From contig CM076153.1 of assembly GCA_038025085.1 (NCBI GenBank), positions 1-64,000 of the forward strand: a stretch of DNA of 64,000 nt. The letters run 5' to 3'. Of the stretch, positions 40,664-51,000 are shown piece after piece. A program made the translations under genes and the position numbers. Position 1 is the first letter of the stretch. Each line of letters starts with the position of its first letter. The notes beneath the pieces are model-generated. The model ran no database searches. It was not told the origin of the DNA and saw only the letters and a program-made list of their open reading frames with translations. Source of the stretch: Tetragonia tetragonoides (Eukaryota; Streptophyta; Magnoliopsida; Caryophyllales; Aizoaceae).

Positions 40664-43600
40664 AGATTTTGAGTTGGAATGTCAATGGTCTGGGGCGGGT
40701 AGAGAAACGTAGTCTAGTGCAGGAAGTTGTCAGTCGGGCGTCTCCGGATGTGGTGATGTTTCAGGAGACGAAGGTTGAGGGAGTGGATTCTTTTTTTGTT
40801 CGGAGTCTGTGGGAGGCGGGGTCTAAGGACTGGGTTTGTTTGCCGTCTGTAGGGGCGTCGGGGGGGATTCTTATTGCGTGGGACACCCGTTTTGCGTCTC
40901 AAGTTGAGTCTCATTTTGGGCATTTTACTGTGTCGGTTCTGTTGAGTGTTCGTGGGAGGGGTGATTGGTGGGTGTCTTCTGTTTATGGCTCGTGTGGGGT
41001 TGCTGACCGTGAGTCGTTGTGGGAGGAGCTGGCGGCTCTTGCTGGACTCTGTTCCTCTAGATGGGTTATTGGGGGGGACTTTAATGTGATTCGACATGCG
41101 GGGGAACGGCGTGGAAGGGGGTTGACTCGGGGTATGATTGAGTTTGATTCCTTTATCAGGGAGTCCGCCCTTCGCGATTTGCCTTTAGCTAATGCTCAGT
41201 TTACTTGAGGTGTAAGCGGGAGGCGGGATGTAGCCTCTCGGATTGATAGGTTCCTTGTTACGAATGACTTTGAGGACGAGTTTCCATCTTTGGTACAGGA
41301 GGTCCTGTCCCGTTCGTGTTCTGATCATTTTCCCCTTGTCTTACATTCTGCTCCCATTCAGTGGGGCCCGACCCCCTTCCGTTTTGAGAATATGTGGTGC
41401 TCCCATGCGGAGTTTGGGGTTAAGATTCGGGAGTGGTGGACGGAGTGTGAGGTTGAGGGCTGGAGGGGGCACTGTTTCATGAGAAGGTTGAGGTTTGTTA
41501 AGGAACGTTTGAAAGTGTGGAATAAGGAGACTTTTGGAGATGTGCGGGTGCGAAAGGGGGAGATCCTTAAGGACATTTTGGTGACAGATCGGGCATTGAG
41601 CGAGGAGGGCCATGATGAGGGGTTGCTGAGGAAGAGTGTTGATTTGAAAAATAATTTAGAGGAGGTTTTGTTAAAGGAAAGGCAGAGTCAGCGTCAGAAG
41701 ATGAAGGGGAGATGGGCGAAGGAGGGGGATGTGAGCTCTAGGTTATTTTTTAAAGTGGTGAATGGGAGGCGGAGGAGTTTTGTTCGGGAGTTGGAGACTG
41801 ATGATGGTGAGCGTGTGACTGATGTGGGTAGGATTAGTGACGAGATTACAGCTTTCTATAAGGGTCTTTTTGAGGAGGAAGTGCGGGATAGACCGATGTT
41901 GGAGGGAGTTGAGTGGTCCCCTATTATGCCATCGCTAAGGGACTGGCTTGAGCGGCCCTTTGAGCTAGAGGAGATTCGGGCAGCGGTGTTTAGGATGGAT
42001 CGAGAGAAAGCCCCGGGGCCGGATGGATTCACTATGGCTTATTACCAGGATTGCTGGGAGGTTATCAAGGAGGATCTGCTTGGGGTTTTTACTGAGTTTC
42101 ATGCCACAGGGGTGATTGGGAAGAGTATGACCTCTAACTTTATCACCCTCGTCCCTAAGAAGGATCGGTCGATTAAGGTGAGGGATTTTAGGCCTATTAG
42201 CTTAGTCACCAGCGTCTATAAGATTTTGACTAAGGTTCTGTCTATTAGACTTGGGGCGGTTTTGTCTGGGACTATCTCGGCTGCCCAAAGCGCTTTTGTG
42301 GAGGGTCGCCAGATCATTGATGCAGCATTGGTTGCTAATGAGGTGGTCGATGGTGCTCGCCGGAATAACCACTCTGGGATTGTTTTTAAGTTGGACTTTG
42401 AGAAAGCTTATGATCGAGTTAGTTGGGGTTTTTTGGATCGCGTTTTAGATAGGAAGGGCTTTGGGGGGCGTTGGCGCACCTGGATACGGGGGTGTTTGTC
42501 CAATGCTAGTTTTTCTGTCCTTGTTAATGGGGCGGCGCGTGATTGGTTTACTTCGTCACGTGGTTTGCGCCAGGGGGATCCCCTTTCCCCTTTTCTATTC
42601 ACCCTTGTTGTTGATGTTCTTGGCCGGATGTTGGATAGGGGAGTGGAGCGGGGGCTTGTTGAGGGATTTCGGGTGGGTCGGGAAAGGGTTTGTGTTTCAC
42701 ACCTGCAGTTTGCTGATGATACGATCCTCTTCCTTTCGGCAGAAGCCGAAGGTTTTAAGAGGGTACTTACGCTCTTACAAGTTTTTGAGGTTGTGTCGGG
42801 GATGAGAATTAATCTGTCTAAGTGTAGTTTGGCGGGGGTCAATGTGGGGGAGGAGGTTCTGAACTCCCTCGCTGGTCTAGTGGGTTGTCAGGTTCAGCAG
42901 TTCAGCAGTGGCCGCTTACTTATCTGGGGGTGCCCCTCGAGGGTAATCCTAGATCGGTTTCTTTTTGGGAACCGGTGGTGTCGAGAGTGGCTAAGCGTCT
43001 AGATGGTTGGAAAGGGGTGTATTTCTCTTTGGGGGGGAGGATTACTATTTTACGTTCCTGCCTTGCGAGTATCCCTCTTTACTACCTTTCCCTTTTTAAA
43101 ACTCCTGTTAGCGTAGCTAATAGGATTGAGAGGATGATGAGGGACTTTCTCTGGTCGGGGGCTGGCGAGGGTAAGAGGGATCATTTGGTTAGCTGGGACC
43201 ATGTTTGCCGGCCGAAAAATGAGGGGGGTTTGGGTCTTGGTAGGTTGGTGTCCAAAAACATTTCGCTAGTGGGTAAGTGGTTATGGCGTTTTCCCCTGGA
43301 ATCTGATTCCCTATGGCACCGAGTTATCAGGAGCAAGTACGGTCTTCAGCACAATGGGTGGGACGCGCCAGCCAGCTCCGCTGTCTCCCATGCTTGCCCT
43401 TGGAAGTTCGTTTCCCAGGTATCGTCTTTATTCTTTCCCCTGGTCAGGTATAATGTGGGTAATGGGCAACGGGTCCGGTTCTGGGAGGATGTGTGGAATG
43501 GTGAAACTTCTTTCTCTTCTGCATATCCGCGAATTTTTCGTTTGTCCACTCTTCACGGGGCGCCTGTGGCTGATTTTTACTCAGGGGTTGGTGGTTCTTG

Positions 43601-44303
43601 GGACTTACATCTTCGACGACCACCCCGTGATATAGAAATGGAGGAACTTGTCTCCCTCCTGGGTGTCCTTCATACTAGGCTTCTGGTCCCTAGGGGCGAT
43701 TCTCGGATTTGGATTGGGGACTCCTCTGGGGTTTTCTCTTCCAAGTCCTTCGTCCACCACCTTAGCCTTCCGTCACAGTTTCCACATTTTCCACTCTCCT
43801 CTTATATTTGGAAGTCAAAGGTTCCTCTGAAGGTTCGTGCTTTTGTGTGGACTTTGGTGCTTGGTAAGGTGAACACGAGTGATATGGTGCAACGGCGGAG
43901 GCCACATATGTGTCTTCTTCCCAGCATGTGTGTGATGTGTCGGCAAGATGGAGAGAGCTGCTTGCATTTGTTTGTGATGTGTAGTTTTGCGAGGGACTTG
44001 TGGGATAGGCTGTTGTGTGGGGAGCTTTTTGTGTGCCCCGTTACTGTGGGGCAATTCCTACAGATGCGTTTTGCCCCTATGCGGAGGGGGAAGGAGGGTA
44101 GGTTGTTGTGGCGGTGTGCCTGTTTAGCCATTCTTTGGTGCACTTGGTTAGAGAGGAACTCGAGGATTTTTGCTGACGCGGGAAAGAGTATCGATTTAGT
44201 TTGGGAATATATAGTTTATTTGGCATCCCTTTGGGCGAAGGCGGCTGGTGCCTTCAAGGGGGTGCCACTGACGGTCATCCAACGCCATTGGCGTGATCTG
44301 TAG
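40660..44303 (+). pseudogene. LINE ORF2: AP endonuclease, reverse transcriptase, zf-RVT (broken)
   Basis: Encodes the L1 ORF2 polyprotein that nicks target DNA and reverse-transcribes the element RNA. In order: an APE-type endonuclease with WNVNGLG, QETKV, GGDFNVI and SDHFPL; a reverse transcriptase with [38 protein letters not shown] and the catalytic FADD box (42709-42720); then a C-terminal zinc-binding region with [14 protein letters not shown], ending VIQRHWRDL. Two defects are visible by comparison with copy 2. One is a Trp codon changed to TGA at 41206-41208, in frame with the continuation. The other is an 8-bp tandem duplication of TTCAGCAG (42893-42908) that shifts the frame. About 1,210 codons without these defects. 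Confidence 0.93.
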
Positions 44304-44663
44304 ATACTTCATTATTTGAGGATACCTTATCCTCCTTTTTGTATTCTTTCACTATTTGATTAATAAAAAAATTTCTTATCTAAAAAAAAAGAGATTGACT
44401 AAAGTTTATTGGTTTATTGTTGGGAGTTGTAATCGTCCGCCTTGCACTCATTCTTGTGCGTGAGTGTGGCAGTGACCCCCTGGATTGCTAGAAGTCTTCC
44501 GCTGTTGTTTTGGATATTTTGTTGTATAGTCTGTATAAGCAGGTTTATAGAATGTCGATAACTTGGGATGTCTGTTTACAAAAGAAACTCTGCCCGATTT
44601 TCGGCGTGAGTTTATTCATTTTTATTTATTTATTATTTAGAAAATCTGGGGTGTTACATAATG

Positions 44664-45010
44664 TTTCCACGATCCCCAATCTCTATAATTAGTAGTAGCA
44701 ACTAGCAAAGATCCTGTCTTTTTATTGGTTTGCCTCATCGCCCTTCCATCTAACCTGGAAGTGGAACTCTCTCTTTTTCTCGCTCTGGAACGACTTATGC
44801 TACGGCCTTCGCTTCAATCGGCGAGTCTCTGTCTCTGTCTTTCTCTTTCTCTCTCTTTCTCCCTGGAAAAAGTTCTGATCTGTTCGCATCTTCCTCCCAA
44901 TAACATGATGATGTTGTTTTCTCACTATAATTTGTTTCTCAAGTCATGCTGTTGGGGTCACAAATTGATTATTGAATTGGTAAATTGATTTGGCAGGGAA
45001 AGAAGTGGTG
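44664..45010 (+). promoter_or_regulatory. Presumed promoter and 5' leader of the TFIIS gene
   Basis: Only about 350 bp separates the solo LTR end from the TFIIS ATG. It contains a TATA-like CTATAATTA near 44683, a reverse CCAAT (ATTGG, about 44726), and a long CT-rich tract (about 44822-44872) of the kind found near plant transcription starts. TTTGGCAG just before 45000 could be a leader-intron acceptor. None of these is proven; the assignment is from position and composition. Confidence 0.4.
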
Positions 45011-48000
45011 ATGGAAAGGGAGCTTGTGGAGTTATTTGAGGCGGCAAAGGCGGCGGCTGATGCGGCGGCGACAGAAGACAGTGGCCCTATCGAGGAAAAT
45101 CGGTGCCTTGACGCCCTCAAGGACCTTAAAGATTTTCCCGTCAATTATCAGATTCTTGTTTCCACCCAGGTTGCTTCTGCTTCTCTTTAAATCTTCATTC
45201 GCTCTCCTTGTCGTGAAAATTTTATTTAGGGTTTTATCCAAATGAATAAAGGTCAAACCCTAATTCTTACTTGTTTATAGGTTGTACTAGTACTAATTAG
45301 CGTTACCAGACATGTCGATTATGAATATCCTGCAGAACTTTGTGTTTGTTTAGCACTTTAACATCCCAGTGCTCCGCTTGCTTAATTAGCAACAATCACT
45401 GAAGTTATTATGTTGATGATAATGATGTGAAAGTTGTGTGCCCTGCCACTGTGGGGCAATTCCTACAGATGCGGTTCTCTGCTATGCGGAGGGGGAAGGA
45501 GGGTAGGATGTTGTGGCGGTGTGCCTGTGTAGCTATCCTTTGGTGCACTTGGTTAGAGAGGAACTCGAGGATCTTCTCTGACGCGGGGAAGAGTATCGAT
45601 TTAGTTTGGGAACATATAGTCTATTTGGCATCCCTTTGGGCGAAGGCGGCTGGTGCCTTCAAGGGGGTGCCATTGACGGTCATTCAACGCCATTGGCGTG
45701 ATTTGTAGATACTCTATTGTTGTTCTTTGAGGATACCTTATCCTCCATTTTGTATTCTTCCACTATTTGATTAATAAAAAATTTCTCTTATCTAACAAAA
45801 AAATGATAATGATGTGAAAGCCCCTCGTGTGAGGACTGAGGACCTTGACAGCTACACATAATTACATTGCTTAGAGGTGAAAAGCCCCTCGTGTGAGGAC
45901 TGAGGACCTTGACAGCTACACATAATTACATTGCTTAGAGGTGAAAAGCCCCTCGTGTGAGGACTGACCTTGACAGCTACACATAATTACATTGCTTAGA
46001 GGTGAAAAGCCTTCTCAATGAATTCCTGCATACCAACAACCTGTTTCACTCTGTAAGAGATGTCTAACTCTATATTGTGTTTGCACGTCTCCACCTCACT
46101 ATAATCATGGGTAACTTCTAGGCTTGTCACAGGGCATTCCCTTTGGAATCATCCAACAGGCTTCTATTATCAATTATCAATAAGAGTTATCAGCGTTTCC
46201 AGTTATTGCGCAAAAGCACTCGCTTATCAAATCTTCCATGGTGCTTTTGGAGCCTGAAGTTATGACCATGTAATGCCCTTTTATGATTCAAGGAGGGGGC
46301 ATGACAAGCACTTGATAAAGGTTAAAGAGGAATATGTTGTATTGAGAATTACTGCGACTATATGTCAGCTTATGGAGCTCATGGATGTGTCTGGTCTCTG
46401 ATGCAATGGTTATAATTCCCTGCATCTACTGTTCTTGTTATCTTTTTGTTTTTAATGCTCAACTAAGCTGGGGTATTAAATTTTATGTGTCCTTAATCTT
46501 CATGCAGCCCCACTTAAATTTTGGTGATAATTTATTGGATAACCTGGATCTGTATGTTAAGCAGACAAGATCCTAATAAAACTTGCAGTTAGTGCAGCAC
46601 GAGAAATGCCCTTAAGATTTGTTTTTTGGAAAATTTGCGTAGAAACACCTAAAAAAATGGAGAATTTGCGAAGGAACACCTAATTATGTTTTATTTATTT
46701 TTTGCATAGAAACACCTAATAAAATTAAAAGCACTCACTAAAACCACCTATCTTATTTTTCCAGCCAAATTGTATGGTTATCTCCCCATTTTGCCTTTAC
46801 CTAAGTTGCAACCCGCTTCAAGTTAGAACAGCTAAACACTGAAATCAAGCTAAAACAATTTCATACCTTGTTACAACAACAAATCATTTGCTTGACACCA
46901 AGAGTGAAAGCAGAAGAGCGTGATTACGGGTCTGACCATACTTAGAGATACCAGCTTCAAAACCTCCAATGGAGTCAATTATGAGGATAGCAGTCAGCCT
47001 GGTTAAGTTCCAGTAATCATGTAACATGTTCTTGATAAAGTCAAGATGTCCAAGGGCATCAATGACAGTGCAGTAGTACTTTCAATTCCAAGAGGAGAGA
47101 CAAAGTACTAAAAAAAGGAACAAAAAGAGAGGCCCGTAATGGTGAAGGAGCTAGGATCTGTTGCGCACATGACAAGAGCTTCAATGGCAAAGCTTTTATG
47201 TCAGAGAGAGATGGAGGGTGTCTTATTTGGGGAAGACTCAATAAATTTTAAGTTGAGGGAGGGAAAATAAACATAAGGAGCTAAACTAAACATAATGAAA
47301 CTCAGGTAAGGGTAAAATGGGGATATAATTTGATTGGAAAAGTATTGGTGGTGGTTCTACTGAGTGCTTTTAATCTTATTAGGTGTTCCTGTGCAAAAAA
47401 AATTTATTAGGTGTTTCTTTGCAAAGTCACCATTTTATTAGGGTGTTTCTACGCAAATTTTCCTTGTTTTTTTGTGCTTGCTCTACATTTCCTGGTTCCA
47501 GTCCAGTAATCTTTTTATTACGTTGGACTCATGCTTCCGTTAGCTCAGGATGCATTTTCTTGGCGGGTCCTTATTGTACACCATTGTGCCTTTTGCCACT
47601 GCCATTAGTTGTTTTTTGCTTGTCACCTCTGTTTTGCATGGGTTCAATCTATTTGCCGATAGAAATATGCCACCTGCTACCATTCTAACTGTAGAGAAGG
47701 GAAGGAAGACCTTTGTAAGAAGAGAATGGTGTATTGGATCTTTTTCCGTACTCTATCTTGGGGCTTCCAGAATATTATTCCAGAGTACATCTTTCAGGGG
47801 GTTATATTACTTTGATGGACTGACTTATATTACTCTTATCTTTATTGTTTTAAGAAAGCTGGTTGTAGTTCCTCTCTTTAAAGGCTCTATGCAATTGCTG
47901 ATGTGATTAGAACTTACGGGGCCCTTTATCTATGACGAAGGTTGAGGGAGTGGACTCTTTTTTTGTTCGTAGTCTTTGGGAGGCAGGGTCTAAGGATTGG

Positions 48001-51000
48001 GTGTGTTTGCCTTCGGTAGGAGCGTCGGGGGGTATTCTTATTGCTTGGGATACCCGTTTTGCGACTCGAGTCGAGTCTCATTTTGGGCATTTTACTGTGT
48101 CGGTTCTGTTGAGTGTTCGTGGGAGGGGTGATTGGTGGGTGTCTTCGGTGTATGGCCCGTGTGGGGTTGCTGACCGTGAGTCGCTTTGGGAGGAGTTGGC
48201 GGCGCTTGCTGGTCTCTGTTCCCCTAGATGGGTTATTGGGGGTGATTTTAATGTGATCCGTCATGTGGGGGAACGGCGTGGTAGAGGGTTGACTGGGGGT
48301 ATGATTGAGTTTGATTCCTTTATCAGGGAGTCCGCCCTCCGCGATTTGCCTCTAGATAATGCTCAGTTTACTTGGGGTGTGAGCGGGAGGCGGGATGTAG
48401 CCTCTCGGATTGATAGGTTCCTTGTTACGAATGATTTTGAGGATGAGTTTCCATCTTTGGTACAGGAGATCCTACCCCGTTCGTGTTCTGATCATTTTCC
48501 TCTTGTCTTACATTCTGCTCCCATTCAGTGGGGCCCGACCCCTTTCCGCTTTGAGAATATGTGGTGCTCCCACGCGGAGTTTGGGGTTAAGATTCGGGAT
48601 TGGTGGGCGGAGTGTGAGGTGGAGGGCTGGAGGGGGCACTGTTTCATGAGGAGGTTGAGGTTTGTTAAGGAACGTTTGAAAGTCTGGAATAAGGAGACTT
48701 TTGGGGATGTCCGGGTGCGAAAGGGGGAGATCCTTAAGGAGATTTTGGTGACGGATCGGACTTTGAGCGAGGAGGGCCATGATGGGTTGCTGAGGAAGAG
48801 TGTGGATTTGAAGAATAGTCTAGAGGAGGTTTTGCTAAGGGAAAGGCAGAGTCAGCGCCAGAAGATGAAGGGGAGATGGGCGAAGGAGGGGGATGTGAGT
48901 TCTAGGTTATTCTTTAAAGTGGTTAATGGGAGGCGGAGGAGGAGTTTTGTTCGGGAGTTGGAGACAGATGATGGTGAGCGTGTGACTGATGTGGGTAGGA
49001 TTAGTGACGAGATTACAGGTTTCTACAAGGGTCTTTTTGAGGAAGAAGTGGTTGATAGACCGATGTTGGAGGGAGTTGAGTGGTCCCCTATTACGCCATT
49101 GCTTCGGGACTGGCTTGAGCGCCCTTTTGAGTTAGAGGAGATACGGGCAGCAGTGTTTAGGATGGATCGCGAGAAAGCCCCGGGGCCGGATGGATTCACT
49201 ATGGCTTATTACCAGGATTGCTGGGAGGTCATCAAGGAGGATCTGTTTGGGGTTTTTACTGAGTTTCATGCCACAGGGGTGATTGGGAAGAGTATGAACT
49301 CTAACTTTATCACCCTCGTCCCTAAGAAGGATCGGTCGATTAAGGTGAGGGATTTTAGGCCTATTAGTTTAGTCACCAGCGTCTATAAGATTTTAACTAA
49401 GGTCCTGTCCATTAGACTTGGGACGGTTTTGACTGGGACTATCTCGGCTGCTCAGAGCGCTTTTGTGGGGGGGCGCCAGATCATTGATGCAGCATTGGTA
49501 GCTAACGAGGTGGTTGATGATGCTCGTCGGAATAATCATTCTGGGATTGTGTTTAAGCTGGACTTTGAGAAAGCTTATGATTGAGTTAGTTGGGGTTTTT
49601 TGGATCGCGTTTTAGATAGGAAGGGCTTCGGGGAGCGTTGGCGGAATTGGATAAGGGGTTGCCTGTGCAACGCCAGTTTCTCTGTCCTTGTTAATGGGGC
49701 GGCGTGTGACTGGTTTACTTCGTCGCGTGGTTTGCGCCAGGGGGATCCCGTTTCCCCTTTTCTATTCACCCTTGTCGTTGATGTTCTTGGCCGAATGTTG
49801 GATAGGGGAGTGGAGCGGGGGCTTGTTGAGGGATTTCGGGTGGGCCGGGGAAGGGTTTGTGTTTCCCACTTGCAGTTTGCCGATGATACGATCCTTTTCC
49901 TGTCGGCGGAAGCCGAAGGCTTTAAGAGGGTACTTACGCTCTTACAAGTCTTTGAGGTTGTGTCGGGGATGAGGATCAATCTGTCTAAGTGTAGTTTGGC
50001 GGGGGTCAACGTGGGGGAGGATGTTCTGAACTCCCTGGCTGGTTTAGTGGGTTGTCAGGTTCAGCAGTGGCCGCTTACTTATTTGGGGGTGCCCCTGGGG
50101 GGGGTTTCCTTTTGGGAACCGGTGGTGTCTAGAGTGGCTAAGCGTCTAGACGGTTGGAAAGGGGTGTATTTCTCTTTGGGGGGGAGGATTACTATTTTAC
50201 AGTCCTGCCTAGCTAGCATCCCTCTTTACTACCTTTCCCTTTTTAAAATTCCTGTTAGTGTAGCTAATAGGATTGAGAGGATGATGAGGGACTTTCTTTG
50301 GTCGGGGGCTGGTGAGGGTAAGAGAGACCATTTTGTCAGTTGGGACCATGTGTGCCGGCCGAAAACTGAGGGGGGCTTGGGTTTTGGTAGGTTGGTGTCC
50401 AAGAACATTTCGCTAGTGGGTAAGTGGTTATGGCGTTTTCCCCTAGAATCTGACTCCCTATGGCACCGAGTTATCAGAAGCAACTACGGCCTTCAGCATA
50501 ATGGGTGGGACGCGCAAGCCAACTCCACTTTCTCCCATGCTTGCCCTTGGAAGTTCGTTTCCCAGGTATCGTCTTTATTCTTTCCACTGGTCAGGTATAA
50601 TGTGGGTAATGGTCAACGGGTTCGGTCCTGGGAGGATGTGTGGAATGGTGAAACTCCTTTCTCTTCTACATATCCGCAGGTTTTTCGTTTGTCCACTCTC
50701 CACGGGGCGCCTGTGGCTGATTTTTACTCAGCGGTTGGCGGTTGGTGGTTTCTGGGACTTACACCTTCGACGACCACCACGTGATATAGAGATGGAGGAA
50801 CTCGTTTCCCTCCTGGGTGTCCTCCACACTAGGCTTCTCGTCCCTAGGGACGATTCTCGGGCTTGGATTGGGGACTCCTCTGGGGTTTTCTCTTCTAAGT
50901 CCTTCCTTCATCATCTTAGCCTTCCGTCACAGTTTCCACATTTTCCCCTTTCCTCTTATATTTGGAAGTCCAAGGCTCCTTTGAAGGTCCGTGCAAGGTC

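Larger units (their letters stand above)
40439..44387 (+). mobile_element. L1-type LINE, copy 1 (5'-truncated in ORF1)
   Basis: A 3.95-kb element flanked by a 15-bp duplication AAAGAGATTGACTAA (40424-40438 and 44388-44402) and ending in an A-tail after TTATCT. It contains the last 74 codons of ORF1, an almost whole ORF2, and a short 3' UTR with a perfect stem-loop GAGGATA-CCT-TATCCTC (44318-44334), followed by TTGATTAATAAAA and the A-tail. It lies in the solo LTR, so it is younger than that insertion. Two lesions in ORF2 make it inactive as it stands. Confidence 0.93.
38595..44658 (+). mobile_element. Solo LTR (Ty3/Gypsy-like) interrupted by a LINE
   Basis: Starts TGTAATACCCC (38595) and ends GGGGTGTTACA (44658), matching inverted ends of the TG...CA type. 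It is flanked by an exact 5-bp duplication TAATG (38590-38594 and 44659-44663). Subtracting the LINE at 40439-44387 leaves about 2.1 kb of long, non-coding LTR sequence. No gag or pol lies beside it, so it is a solo LTR left by LTR-LTR recombination. Its inner end lies about 350 bp upstream of the TFIIS start codon. The 135-codon open frame around 38678-39085 is LTR sequence, not a host gene. Confidence 0.88.

Noticed and set aside
40660..41208. Stand-alone endonuclease/exonuclease host gene
   Set aside because: The frame continues past a single TGA into LINE reverse transcriptase, and copy 2 has Trp there; it is LINE ORF2.
45818..46009. CRISPR-like array
   Set aside because: Units are contiguous 64-bp repeats without unique spacers, in a eukaryotic intron.
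47550..47906. 118-codon hydrophobic open frame in the TFIIS intron
   Set aside because: T-rich intron DNA, no family resemblance, no splice or promoter context.
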